A DNA stretch of 64,000 bases from Cinnamomum chago. Taxonomy: Eukaryota > Streptophyta > Magnoliopsida > Laurales > Lauraceae. This document shows positions 10,641 through 20,841 of this stretch, piece after piece. The DNA lies in the NCBI GenBank assembly GCA_038049695.1, contig CP142460.1:34692001-34756000 (forward strand). The letters are read 5' to 3'. The notes under the pieces are model-generated. The model had not been told where the DNA came from. It was given only the letters and a program-made list of their open reading frames with translations, and made no database searches. The stretch's first letter is position 1; the number at the start of each line of letters is the position of its first letter. The position numbers and the translations under genes are program-made.

Positions 10641-11924
10641 TTAACACTTGTTTAAATAACAACTTTCATAAAGGAAACGAATCATTTATCGGAAAGCAAG
10701 TAAGCATTATAAAACATGTCGGGTATCCAAGGAATCGGGAACTGGCAAGATGGCAATCACAAGAAGCTAAGTCCTCTATCACCGAAGTGACAAGAGTATA
10801 ACGGGACGTTGGTCTCAATCACACAAGGTGAGGAGACTCAACGCAAATCATATATACAATATAAATATACGGGAACGGGACCACGGTAGCGAACCGGGTA
10901 TCGGGACGGGACCACGGTAATAACCGGGTATCGGGATCCAAACTGCAGCTGGCGGGACGGGAGAGGGATTTCCAAGTCGGTGGATCAAACCGACAAGGTA
11001 TCCAAGCTTAGTGATGCCGACTCATAGGTCAAATAACAAAGCGGGGCATATGCAAGTAAATCAAGTACAATAAATAAATGGGTAAAACGGGGGTGCTCAA
11101 GGGCATACTGTCACTTCATATCGGGCAATACATTTCGGGACAAATAACTGTTACTAGTGTAACTTCAATGCTTTCGGGAAAACAAGTCATGTGATGCAAA
11201 TCTCGGGAAAAGAGGTGAAACAATGAACTATAACAATTCCGAGAAAATATTGATTTCAAGATCTATTTAAGTGAATAGGGGTCCCGTATGTCAATTATAG
11301 TCATCATTTGGTACTCCTTGAGTTTGAAGACATTCCGGGCTCCTTATGCACTTTTCGATTTTCCAAACTTAAAATGAGCTTATGGGTAGTACTAGATGTT
11401 ACAATAGAAAAGAATCAAGATTATAGACGGTCCATCCTAGGCATGACATTAATCCAGAAACATCGAGCAACCTATTCAGTCACCGAAAGGAATAGAATTC
11501 GCGATAACCAAGGGAAAGACTTGTGTTTAGATATAAAGAAGATATCGCGTTGTTCCATCCCGTTCAAGATTGAAATGGATTGAACTTCGATGCCACCGAA
11601 CCAACCGTGAGGCGTGTCGGCTCAAGACATTCTCACACATGGTCCAAACAGTCCAAAGAGGGTAGCCAGGGTCCCACCTAAAACCAAGAATTAGTGCCTA
11701 GATCATCACCATTCTTTTTTTTTAGTTCTCTAGTCTTAGAGACCTTAGATTAGGGTATAATTGGCCTTAACACTAAGGTATATACCCTTAGGACTCATAG
11801 AAAGCCCAAAGGCTTCCAAAAAAGAACAATATCAAATTTCACTCGGTCCGATCGATCGGCCGAAATTCTGTCCCAGTGCATTAAAACAGTTCAACATTAT
11901 CCCAACGTGGCCTATGCCGGGCAG

Positions 11925-12085
11925 ACCGCATCGCTCGAGCGAGTCGAAGAGTTCGCTCGAGCGAACTCATCGGTCGAGCGGTTATTTAAATGCGTTCGAG
12001 CGACCAAGCTATTGGAAATGCCCGAATCCTTTCCTGGACAGGTCGCTCGAGCGAAGTGTCATGGTCGCTCGAGCGAACGGTCCAG
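11925..12085. repeat. CTCGAG-core palindrome cluster in LTR B
   Basis: About six copies of CGCTCGAGCGA-like palindromes occur (for example around 11934, 11953, 12042 and 12065), with variants GGTCGAGCGG and GCGTTCGAGCG. An ATCGATCGG motif lies just outside at about 11848. The cluster sits roughly 1.5-1.7 kb from the LTR start (counting from 13612). Confidence 0.8.
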
Positions 12086-13676
12086 AAATGGATTCCGGAC
12101 CAGTTCAACTGTCCTCTTTCTCTTCCTTTCCTTCCAACACATAAACCACTAACATTTTTATTCCATATTCACTTAAAATCCTCATTAAAACTCCAATGAA
12201 AAATTAACTTTAAACACCTCTTTCTTCCCATTTAACAAAAAACCAAACCAAAGGAAAGAATCTCCAATGTATACAAAGGTCCAATTGAGCCAAAAATCTA
12301 TGGATAAACAAAGTCTATTGATCACATTTCCATCACAATAGATGATTTAACAAAACTCATTAAATGAGTATCAACTTCAAGTCAATGTAACTAATAAACA
12401 TAACCATGGATGGCCAAACCAATCCTATTCCTTATAAAACCATATGAGCAAACTTGACCAAATGAAATGCATACCTCTCCAAGAGATTAACAAGATAGAA
12501 ACAACCATTAATATACAAATTTCGAAATCCATATATAAGTGACAAGGAGCATATGTGCAAGCATGTATCCAATGATCAAGAACAAGAAATAAACTTAGGG
12601 TTTTCTCATAAAACTTTGATAACATTAAAACCATCCATTCATCCACTTGCCTTGGGTTCCAATCTAGCAAATCAAGCTCCTAATCACCTCTCAAGCTCAA
12701 GATCCACAATCTCTACAAAAACCCCCAAAACAAACCCTAAAATGGGTTAAACCATGAAATGACAAGGAAACCTTTCAATAATCAAGGTGGAGCTTCTCTA
12801 AGGCTAGAAGATTACAAATCTAGAAGATGAAGAAGAACACTTACTTGCAAGGTCCTCTAATGGACAAGGTAAGCTCAAAGGAAGTCTTGTGATGGAGGGT
12901 TCTCTTCACAAATGGTATCAATGGAAAGCTTGCAAGATGAGGAAGAGGTTGGTGATCTCCATTTCTTGATTGATGAACTATTGGTGTGGCTTGGAGATGA
13001 AGAAGCAAGAAGAAGAGAAGCACAAGGAACCCTAGGTTCAGCTGGCTGTGCTGGAAAAATGGGGAATGGGATGCAATGAAGGGGGTGGGTTCTCTTATGT
13101 TAACAAAGGAGGTTGGGTCCCACAACTTAAGAGACTAGTTTGGCTGAAATCATCTAATTCGGGACCTCGGATGAATTCGACGAAGAAGGAAGAAATGATC
13201 GTCGAAATATCTAGTTTCCAAAAAGTATATGTTTCATGGGTTTCGGGAATATCAAGTTTTGGGTACAAATTTGGTGTGCAAAGACTGTTTTGCCCTCAAG
13301 GCCAAGAAATCGGGTTTCGGGTTCTCAAATGGATACGGGATCAACATGAAAGTTGTAGGATTCCTCAAGATGAATGCAACGGGCCAAAAACACAATACGA
13401 AACAAATCGGGAAAATCTCACAAGTAAATGCAAAGCCGAAAAGGGAACCCCCAAAGGGCCCCACAAGCTACCAAAGCACTCAAAAGCCCAAAACTAGAAG
13501 AAAAACCATTCTAGCTCACAAACTCAACCCAACAAATACTAATCCCACTAAAAGAAACTAATCCACAAATAAAACAACACTAATCCAAGAGATTAGGGGT
13601 CGGGTTCTCACAGGTTGTAAAAAGGAAGAGTTATTGTGGAGCTGAACTGGTCCGAGTTCAGGTTATGGACAGTTCG

Positions 13677-13945
13677 CTCAAGCGACCATGACACTTCGCT
13701 CGAGCGACCTGTCCAGGAAAGGGTTCGGAGCATTCCAGTAGCTTGGTCGCTCGAGCGGACCCCTGGTCGCTCGAGCGGACATTCCAGAACTCATTCCAGA
13801 GAGTCGTTCGTTCGAACGCATTTAAATATTCACTTGACCCAATGAGTTCGTTCGAGCGACCTCAACTTCGCTCGAGCGAACCCACCCAGACAACCATCTC
13901 AGCGAGCGACTCGCTCGAGCGAACCCTCCAGTCCGCTCGAGCGAT
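13677..13945. repeat. CTCGAG-core palindrome cluster in LTR A
   Basis: At least nine TCGCTCGAGCGA-like or diverged (CGCTCAAGCG, CGTTCGAACG, CGTTCGAGCG) palindromes are dispersed over 270 bp. The position corresponds to about 1.36-1.6 kb from the LTR start once LTR B is removed. Confidence 0.8.
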
Positions 13946-14928
13946 GCGGTTCATCTGGCATAAGCTATGTTTGGGACAATGTTCGGCTGTTTCGATGGTT
14001 GGGTCTATTCTCTGGGAACCCCTCCATGTCAAGGAGATTTATTAAGCATTGTATGAGGCCATTTAAGGAAGAAACCATATCACAAAGATTTCATTCGAAG
14101 TTTTGAAACATCAAGGTGCATAAGGAGCCCGGAATGTCTTCTAACTCAAGGAGTACCAAGTCTTTATTATAATCAACATACGGGACCCCTATACACTAAA
14201 TAAATCTTGAAACCAGTATTTTACCCGAAATGGTTATAGTTCATTGTTTCACTTCATTCCAAGATTTATATTATATGATTTGTTTTCCCGAAAGCATGAT
14301 AGTTACACTAGTAACAATTATTTGTCCCGAAATGTATTGCCCGACCTGAAATGACAGTGTGCCCTTGAGCACCCCCGTATTGCTCGTTTATTTATTGTAC
14401 TTGATTTACTCGCATATGTCTCGATTTGTTATTTGTCCTATGAGTCGGCATCACTAAGCTTGGATACCTTGTCGGTTTGATCCACCGACTTGGAGATCCC
14501 TCTCCCGTCTCGCCAGCTGTAGTTTGGATCCCGATACCCGGTCTATTACCGTGGTCCCGTCCCGATACCCAGTTCGCTACCTTGGTCCCGTCCCGTAATT
14601 TATATTGTACATATGATTGCGTTGAATCTCCTCACCTTGTGTGACTGAGATCAACATCCCGTTATACTGTTGTCACTCTAGTGATAGAGGACTTAGCTTT
14701 ATGTGATTGTCATCTTGTTAGTTCCCGATTCCTTGGTTACCTAATATGTTTTACCTTACTTACCTGTTTTCTAACAAATGATTTATCTACTTTATGAGAG
14801 TTCTTGTTGAAACAGATTTCTATGCTTTTCAAGGTATTTCCTTTGTTATTATATATTGTTGTATCTTTCATTCTCTTGCCAGACCGTCGTGTCTGACCCA
14901 TTTGCTTTGGTACTCAGGTCCCGTTGCC

Positions 14929-15009
14929 GGTTTCCTTGAGGAGGAGCCGGAGGAGGCGGTAGGTGAGCCGCAACCTCTAGTCGAGTGGCGTGCTGACGAT
15001 GTCATGTAG
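14929..15009 (+). other. Conserved acidic reading frame near the LTR A 3' end
   Basis: After TACTCAGGT (about 14920) the frame reads an acidic peptide ending EWRADDVM-stop. The equivalent places in LTR E (57230-57320, ending EWQPDDVI-stop) and LTR D (minus strand, about 33534-33620, ending EWRADDVE-stop) give the same type of ending in the same frame relative to CAGGT. Whether it is translated is unknown. Confidence 0.5.
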
Positions 15010-15416
15010 ACATCGGGTTGCTAAGAGAGGCGTAACATTTTGGAGGAAAACTATTTAACCATTCTTTGGGTTATTGTTTTGTTTATATTGTCCTTTTGTT
15101 GGCCTCTAATTTTTGGAATTGTAACTAATGATCTTTTGTTAAACTTTAACTACTTTTGGGGAACATGCTATAAATTGTTGCTCATTCTGATACAGTATTT
15201 GATACTTGATGTTAATGTTTTCATGACTAGAGATAGTCTGATTATTTGATTTGCTACATGCTTCCGCACTTAATAGAAATGTTCATTTAAGGTTGTGATA
15301 TCCTCACCGCGGACATTTGTGGGAAATTAAATAAAATGTATGTTGCTATTAAACTGATATGGATCATCCTATCATTTAGTGTCCCGATCCCAGATCCCCG
15401 GTCCGGGGTCGCGACA

Positions 15417-17628
15417 CTTAGTAAGCTAGAATCTTATTAGTGCTTAATTTATCTTTTTAGAATTCCAGATGAATCTTCAGATTCTACCTTAATCATTATT
15501 CCATCATGAAATTTGAAAATTTAGATCTTTTTTGCCATACATGTGTTCCTCTCACGTCCTATTAAAAATGTGAGCTCCATCCTTGAATTAGAGAATGCAA
15601 ATGCTTGAATAGATTTTCTATGTTGAAAAGGTAACCATGAAAATTTAAGTTTTTCCCAGAATGCAGATAATGAAAAAATCCATTTTTTTATATTTATCTT
15701 TAGTTAGATACATGAGTGGGCCACATGAAGTGTCGGCTTGGTTGGATTTGTTAGCAAATGGATTGTCACTTTATTGGATTTGTAGAATTCCTGGTTTTTA
15801 GTTATTGCTATCAAATTGTGTTAAATCTAACCTGATTGTCGTTTAATTTAAGGCGCTTTTAGCATTTTTCTCTTCAGCTTGGTGTTACTAAATCAAAGAG
15901 TTCCGACGTTTCAGGATATTTCATTACCAAACTCAAATGGATATGTCGCAAAGCAATTAATGGGACATGCTGTTATGGGCTGAGGGAAATGAATCAATGG
16001 TGAAATTTGAAGTTTGTTTAGGAAGGTGTTGATCTATGTCATGGGTGTACTTTTAGCTATTTTGAAGAAAGAAACGACGATTTCTTTGCTCATGTATCTT
16101 CTCATTTTTATTGATTATATACTTGTGAAGATTTGCTAGGTGATATCATCAACATAGATAATTGACTCTATAGGCTAGAACTTTTGCTCCTCCTTTTATT
16201 TTGACTTCCATTTTGTTTTGTTTTGTTTTTTTTTTAGTTCTTTTGTCATGTTGGTTGTTTCCTACATTAGGTGGATGCAAATTAACTTTTCTTTTCCAAA
16301 ATCTGAAGGTAATAAGTAACTCTTGATTTTTTTCGATACGATTTCTTATTTTAGGCCTTTGAATGATAAATACTATGGTATATATTAAATTTTCTAAAAG
16401 AATCTATAATGTTTTTCACTATCTAATATTGTGTGTTAGGTTGCCTATGCTAAGCACGAGGGCTTTTCGCTAGTTTGAAAGTGACGAGCAAGCAGTCCCA
16501 TCTATCTGTGTTCAAATTCAAATCAATTCTCTTTCAAAAAAAAAAAAAAAGATAATTGCAATCAAAGAAGGAGTTCAAGATAGAGAAGAACTGAAGTGAA
16601 AAAAAAAAAACACTATATATAGGAGCCCATTGGGGATGTCCCAAGCATGCTCTCTCTCTAATAGGCTTGGACATCCCTCCCCTCTTCGTCTCTTCCCTCT
16701 CTTCTAGATCTATGTCTAGTTCTCCACCTTTTTTTTTTTTTTTCTAAGGTAGCTTTGGGCCTTGTCCAAGCAATTTAACTAAGTAAAAGTTGTAAAAGAA
16801 TGATGCAATTAATAAAAGATCCTCTCAAGTTTTTTTCAATGGTTGGCTAGACTAATGATTAAGGTTGAGGATGAAGCTAAGTATCTTTCTCTTATTTCAT
16901 TAAGTTATTTTCTTCTTGTTCCTTGATTATGTTTTAATGTCCAGTAGATCTATCTTCATACTAGTAGGTGAATTCCGTATCGTATTTCTCAAAAGTAAAA
17001 TCTAACTTTTGATTATCTATACTTAGGTTTGTTAGGCCATGCTTAGAAATGTGTTTTCTTTGAAGGATTATACCTGTGTTTGATAGCTAATGCTTAAATG
17101 ATTTTATTTCTTTTTAAGCGAAGAAGGTCTTGGCCTTCATAATCATTATTTGAAAAAAAAAAAACAAAAGAAAAAAAAAGGACTTCTAAAGTTAATTATC
17201 AAGATGCATTAACTTGGTCTTGATTTAAAAGAAGAAAAAAAAGAGGAAATTGGATTAAGATTTTTTTTTTTTTATTTCGCTCCATGTGGGTTCAACCCAT
17301 ATTTGCCACTATCACAAGAGGGCAGCCGTGCACTTCCCGTGCATCCACCCGCATTCCAGGTCGCACATTCTCCCTTTTCCTCATTTTTTTCTTTCTTTCG
17401 TTCATGAGGCTTAAAATTTATCTTTTGAAGAAGACGAAGATGATGATGAAGGTGTGATTTATTTTTGTGATCTAAGGAAGAAGGTAGAGTTGTATCTCTT
17501 TTACTAGTTCTATGGATGGACATGGTTATCAAGGTGCAGTCTTTTAATTGTTTTATTATTTTCATCATGTATGTTTTTGAAATTTCATATATATTTTTTT
17601 CCGGATACATCATATGCTTAGTTACATC
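15417..17628. other. Gene-free AT-rich stretch upstream of UTP6
   Basis: The start (15417 on) continues the Copia-type fragment interrupted at 7849. The rest holds A-runs (16537-16551, 17153-17180), T-runs and no ORF or recognisable domain. A possible decayed SINE around 16440-16551 (B-box-like GTTCAAATTC before an A-tail) lacks a target duplication. Confidence 0.5.
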
Positions 17629-17643
17629 TAGTGATGAAAATAA

Positions 17644-17836
17644 CCCCAAGGGGTTGGCCGAGTGGTCAGGACTACGGTTCATCCCTTTTCCGGAGTTAGA
17701 GGTCTTGGTATCGGCCCCCAGTTCCCCCTTCTTCAGGAATAAAAGATTGAGTCTACTAGTGCTACCACCTTGGGGCCACATGGATGTTTAACCATCCGAT
17801 AGCAAAAATAAATAAATAAATAATTAATTAATTAAT
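17644..17836 (+). mobile_element. tRNA-derived SINE with 15-bp TSD
   Basis: A Pol III A-box-like TGGCCGAGTGGTC (about 17655) and a weak B-box-like GGTATCGGCCC (about 17707) lie in a 193-bp unit. It ends in AAATAAATAAATAAATAATT. TAGTGATGAAAATAA is duplicated exactly at 17629-17643 and 17837-17851. These are the hallmarks of a SINE mobilised by LINE machinery. The head looks like a Ser/Leu-type tRNA, but the body does not fold as a functional tRNA. Confidence 0.75.
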
Positions 17837-18188
17837 TAGTGATGAAAATAAGTATTTTGGAGCTTATATGAGGATAATATCTCTCACTTTAACAATTTTG
17901 AAATTGTGCTCATCCTTATGGGAAGAACCTAAGCCATATGTATTTCTAATCCTTAGGGGTAACGGATCCGGTTTTCTTAGATTTCAATTATCCACATTTT
18001 GATTTTTATTTTTTCCAATTGTTTTTTTTTATTTTTCTTATTGTGGTTGCAGCATCATAGTATTAGAATATGATTTTTAGCATAAGGTTTTTAGTTTAAT
18101 CATTTTTAATGGTTTGTAATTAATTTAATTTTAGAATTTATAGATTTTGTCTAGAATTGTTTAGATTTTCTAGCACAGGTACAAGTTA

Positions 18189-19177
18189 GGCATTGTTTGG
18201 TATCTCTACTCTTTTTTTAATAGACCCATCAAAATAGAGTCATTAAGAAAAATTTATAAAAAAAAGAGGCTATAATCAAAAGAAGTGTTTGGTAATGAAA
18301 GGATCTATGTTAAATATGCCTTTTAATATCAATGGCTGAAAGTTTTTAACAAATCTCTTGAGAACCACAAGGTATATCAAGCCTTGAAAATTGACCCTAT
18401 GACTGTGTTCAGCCTTCCAAAAATATCTAACGGTTTGGATCTTGTGTTTGAGGCCCACATAATCAAGGAAATTGCATCCAATAACTCACTTTTTTTTAAC
18501 ATATCTTGAGATTGGTGATGATCCAACGGCTGAAATTTGGTCTCATGGCCGTGTCTGATATTGTGAATATTTTCAACAGTTCGGATCTTGATTCACACTC
18601 CCAAGAATAAAAAAAAAAGAAAGAAAAACGTTACTACTCATGGACAAATCCAATATTGAGCATAATACATCAATGACTGATATTGTTTTGCAAATATCTC
18701 GAGATCCACAAGGTGTCAAGTCTTGAAATCTAATCGTATCGCTGTTTTCAGTCTTCCAAAAAGATCTAACGATTTGGATCTTTTGTTTGGGGCCCACACA
18801 TTCTAGAAAGTTCCATCGAATTGCCCGTGTTGCTTTGCACATCTTGAGATTGGTGATGATCCAACGGCTGAAATTTGGTCCCATAGCCGTGTGTGATCTT
18901 GTGAACATTCTCACCTCTTTGGATCTTGATTTACCTTCTTAGATGTTGAAAAAAAAAAAAGGGATTGGGGAGTGAATGGCCAAGAACACTTGTCATCTGC
19001 CTCTATTTTCCCCCTCTACTTTCTACATGCATCTAATGCTGGGCTATGGAAAATAGGGGCACATCCTCTAATTCTCTACACCATTTAGAGGCTGCTAAAC
19101 GCCTTTATTTTCAAAATCTCTACCCGATTTAGAGATTTCGAGAAATATAGACAAAAATAGTGATGCAAAATAGGGCC
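18189..19177. mobile_element. PIF/Harbinger-like non-autonomous element, TSD TTA
   Basis: Ends GGCATTGTTTGGTATC and (reverse complement of the right end) GGCCCTATTTTGCATC form imperfect TIRs. TTA flanks both sides (18186-18188, 19178-19180). Inside, two diverged copies of a roughly 338-bp unit lie in tandem: ATCTTGAGATTGGTGATGAT occurs at 18503 and 18841. No transposase is seen. Superfamily is inferred from the 3-bp TTA duplication. Confidence 0.55.
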
Positions 19178-19634
19178 TTAGTCTTTTCTCGCTCCATTTG
19201 GATCGACCCGTTCTCGGTTTATTACTACATTGCAACCCTACACTTGGGGTGAGCAAATACGGTCGTTCACAATATTTTTTGTATTTTGTAATATTTTCTA
19301 CGGTTTTGTCATTTTGATGTCATCTAGAGCTAGATGGAGGAGTTGTAAAAATGTAATGTAACCACCACAAAGTTAGAACATTTGATCGCATATAAAATAA
19401 ATTTAATGAATGAGCAATACAATTCTGTATGCAAAATCATTCTTTTTCATATTTTATTTTATGTATTTCAATATCACTATGTAAAAAAGTGGAAAGAGGG
19501 TCCCACATGTTGGTTTTACAGAGTGCTTTGGGCCGTCATCTTTTGTTGACTGATTATTAATTTTCCGAACTGGCCATAATAGTGGGTAATGCGAAATGAA
19601 AAAAAACATAAATAAAAAAAATTCCCTCCCATTA

Positions 19635-19920
19635 GGGTTGCTCAAGGGCCGGGCCGGGCCAGCCAAAGGCCTATCTAGGCCCAACCTGCTTTGGGATGGG
19701 CTTGGATAAAGTGATGGAAAGCCCAAAATCCGGCCCAGCCCGGTCCGACCCAATTCAGATAAAAAATGCATGTAATTTAATTTAATTAGCTTAAACAATT
19801 ACTTGAATAATGCCCAGTTCGGCCCGGCACGGCCGATTGATTAAATGGATGGGCTTGCCCTGACTTTACGGCCCGTACCTGGGCCTGTGTTTTTAGACTC
19901 GGGCCGGGCCTTAATACGAC
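19635..19920. repeat. GGGCCGGGCC-rich repeat upstream of UTP6
   Basis: Both edges carry GGGCCGGGCC (about 19650 and 19903), and GGCCC motifs recur between them in inverted arrangement. This resembles a short TIR element, but no target duplication could be fixed. It supplies several GGGCC/TGGGCC motifs close to the promoter. Confidence 0.4.
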
Positions 19921-20454
19921 TTAGCAAGGGGCATTCACATATCTCATACCCGAAAGCTCCCAAACCCTTCTCTTTCCCCCCTCTCCCCACTCTCTCCCTC
20001 TGTCCCCATCCCTTGTCACCGGCGGATAACCACGTGGACGGGCCACCTCTTCCACCGCCCCTGCCTTCTTACCCAGCGCCACCGACCGAGCAAAACCCGG
20101 ATCTTCTGCGATTTGTGAGCACGGCCTGAATCCTCTGGCTCTCGGTGATCGTAAGCGCTTGTTCCTTGCATTTCCTCTTATACTTCTCATTTTATTTTCA
20201 TTTGAAGTTTTGCCTTTTATGCACAACCCAACAACACCTCCTACCTCCAATAAATGGATAGAATATATTGAACATTAACATATATCTATCTATCATCTTC
20301 TTAGAGGTCTAAATCCAAAATATGAGTTCGTTTTTGACTTGTGAATCTCTGCCCCTCATCGTATACTAATCAAAACATAAAAAAGCCCTCCTTCAAGCCC
20401 CCTCACTCACTCACACTTGTTCGTCCACAGAAAGAGAATTAGAAGAAGAAGAAA
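19921..20454 (+). promoter_or_regulatory. UTP6: UTP6 promoter and 5' UTR, possible leader intron
   Basis: The region has a CT-rich tract (19971-20010) and a CCACGTGG G-box (20030-20037). TGGGCC at 19880, resembling the site II element common in ribosome-biogenesis promoters, lies just outside. A leader intron is possible: donor GTAAGC at 20151 and acceptor TCGTCCACAG ending 20430 after a pyrimidine-rich run. The start context GAAAATGGCG has A at -3. No TATA box is obvious. Transcript ends are inferred. Confidence 0.4.
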
Positions 20455-20841
20455 ATGGCGGACGTGGTGCAGTACCGACTGGAGCGCATGACAGACGAGC
20501 TGGACGAGCTAGAGAGCAGAGGCCTCTTCTCGCGTCGAGAGATTTCAGAAATCGTCAAGAAAAGGCGTCAATTCGAGTACCGCCTGAAGCGTAAGCACCC
20601 ACTGAAGCAGGACTACCTCTCCTATATTGAGTACGAGTTCCACCTCGACGCCTTCCGCAAGCTCCGCAAGAAGTCCATCTCCAACTCCAAGAAATGGAAG
20701 AATTCCATCTCCGATTCCGCCTGCATCTGCCGCATCCTCCGCATCTACCGTGAAGCTGTCCTCCATTATAAAGGCGACGTAGACCTCTGGTTTCGATACC
20801 TCGAGTTCTGTCGAAGTTGCGGACATGGAAGAATGAAGGAG
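20455..20841 (+). CDS. UTP6: UTP6 exon 1 (residues 1-129)
   Basis: The ATG in GAAAATGGCG starts MADVVQYRLERM, the family-typical N-terminus. The exon ends ..GHGRMKE with the GAG^GTTTTATC donor. Reading on past 20841 gives hydrophobic intron translation unlike UTP6. Confidence 0.92.

Larger units (their letters stand above)
9147..13612 (-). mobile_element. Solo LTR B (4.47 kb) nested in LTR A, TSD GGTTG
   Basis: On the + strand it starts TGTCACGCCCCCGAACC and ends GGTCGGGTTCTCACA. GGTTG is duplicated at 9142-9146 and 13613-13617. Its reverse complement is clearly homologous to LTR A, for example 12840-13612 against 7850-8620 and 10740-11130 against 14340-14720. It is therefore the same superfamily inserted in opposite orientation. 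It is longer than A partly because of an 84-bp tandem array. No protein-coding domain is seen; short ORFs inside are not supported. Confidence 0.85.
7850..15416 (+). mobile_element. Solo LTR A (Gypsy-like, ~3.1 kb net), TSD CTTAG, interrupted
   Basis: It begins TGTAAGACCCCGACTC and ends GGTCGCGACA. The 5-bp duplication CTTAG lies at 7845-7849 and 15417-15421. Without the inner insertion it measures about 3.1 kb. No internal retrotransposon domain, PBS or PPT is present, so it looks like a solo LTR left by LTR-LTR recombination. The right part (13618-15416) carries a CTCGAG palindrome cluster and a conserved short reading frame. The superfamily is inferred from the TGTNAGACCCCG/CGTGACA-type ends common in long plant Gypsy LTRs; the orientation given is by convention. 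Confidence 0.8.

Noticed and set aside
13048..13561. 149- and 110-codon ORFs
   Set aside because: Lie within solo LTR B; the homologous part of LTR A has no matching open frame.
16440..16551. Second SINE with a 15-A tail
   Set aside because: B-box-like match is weak and no target duplication flanks it.
17644..17836. tRNA gene (Ser/Leu-like head)
   Set aside because: No acceptor stem or anticodon arm closes; TSD and A/T tail show a SINE instead.
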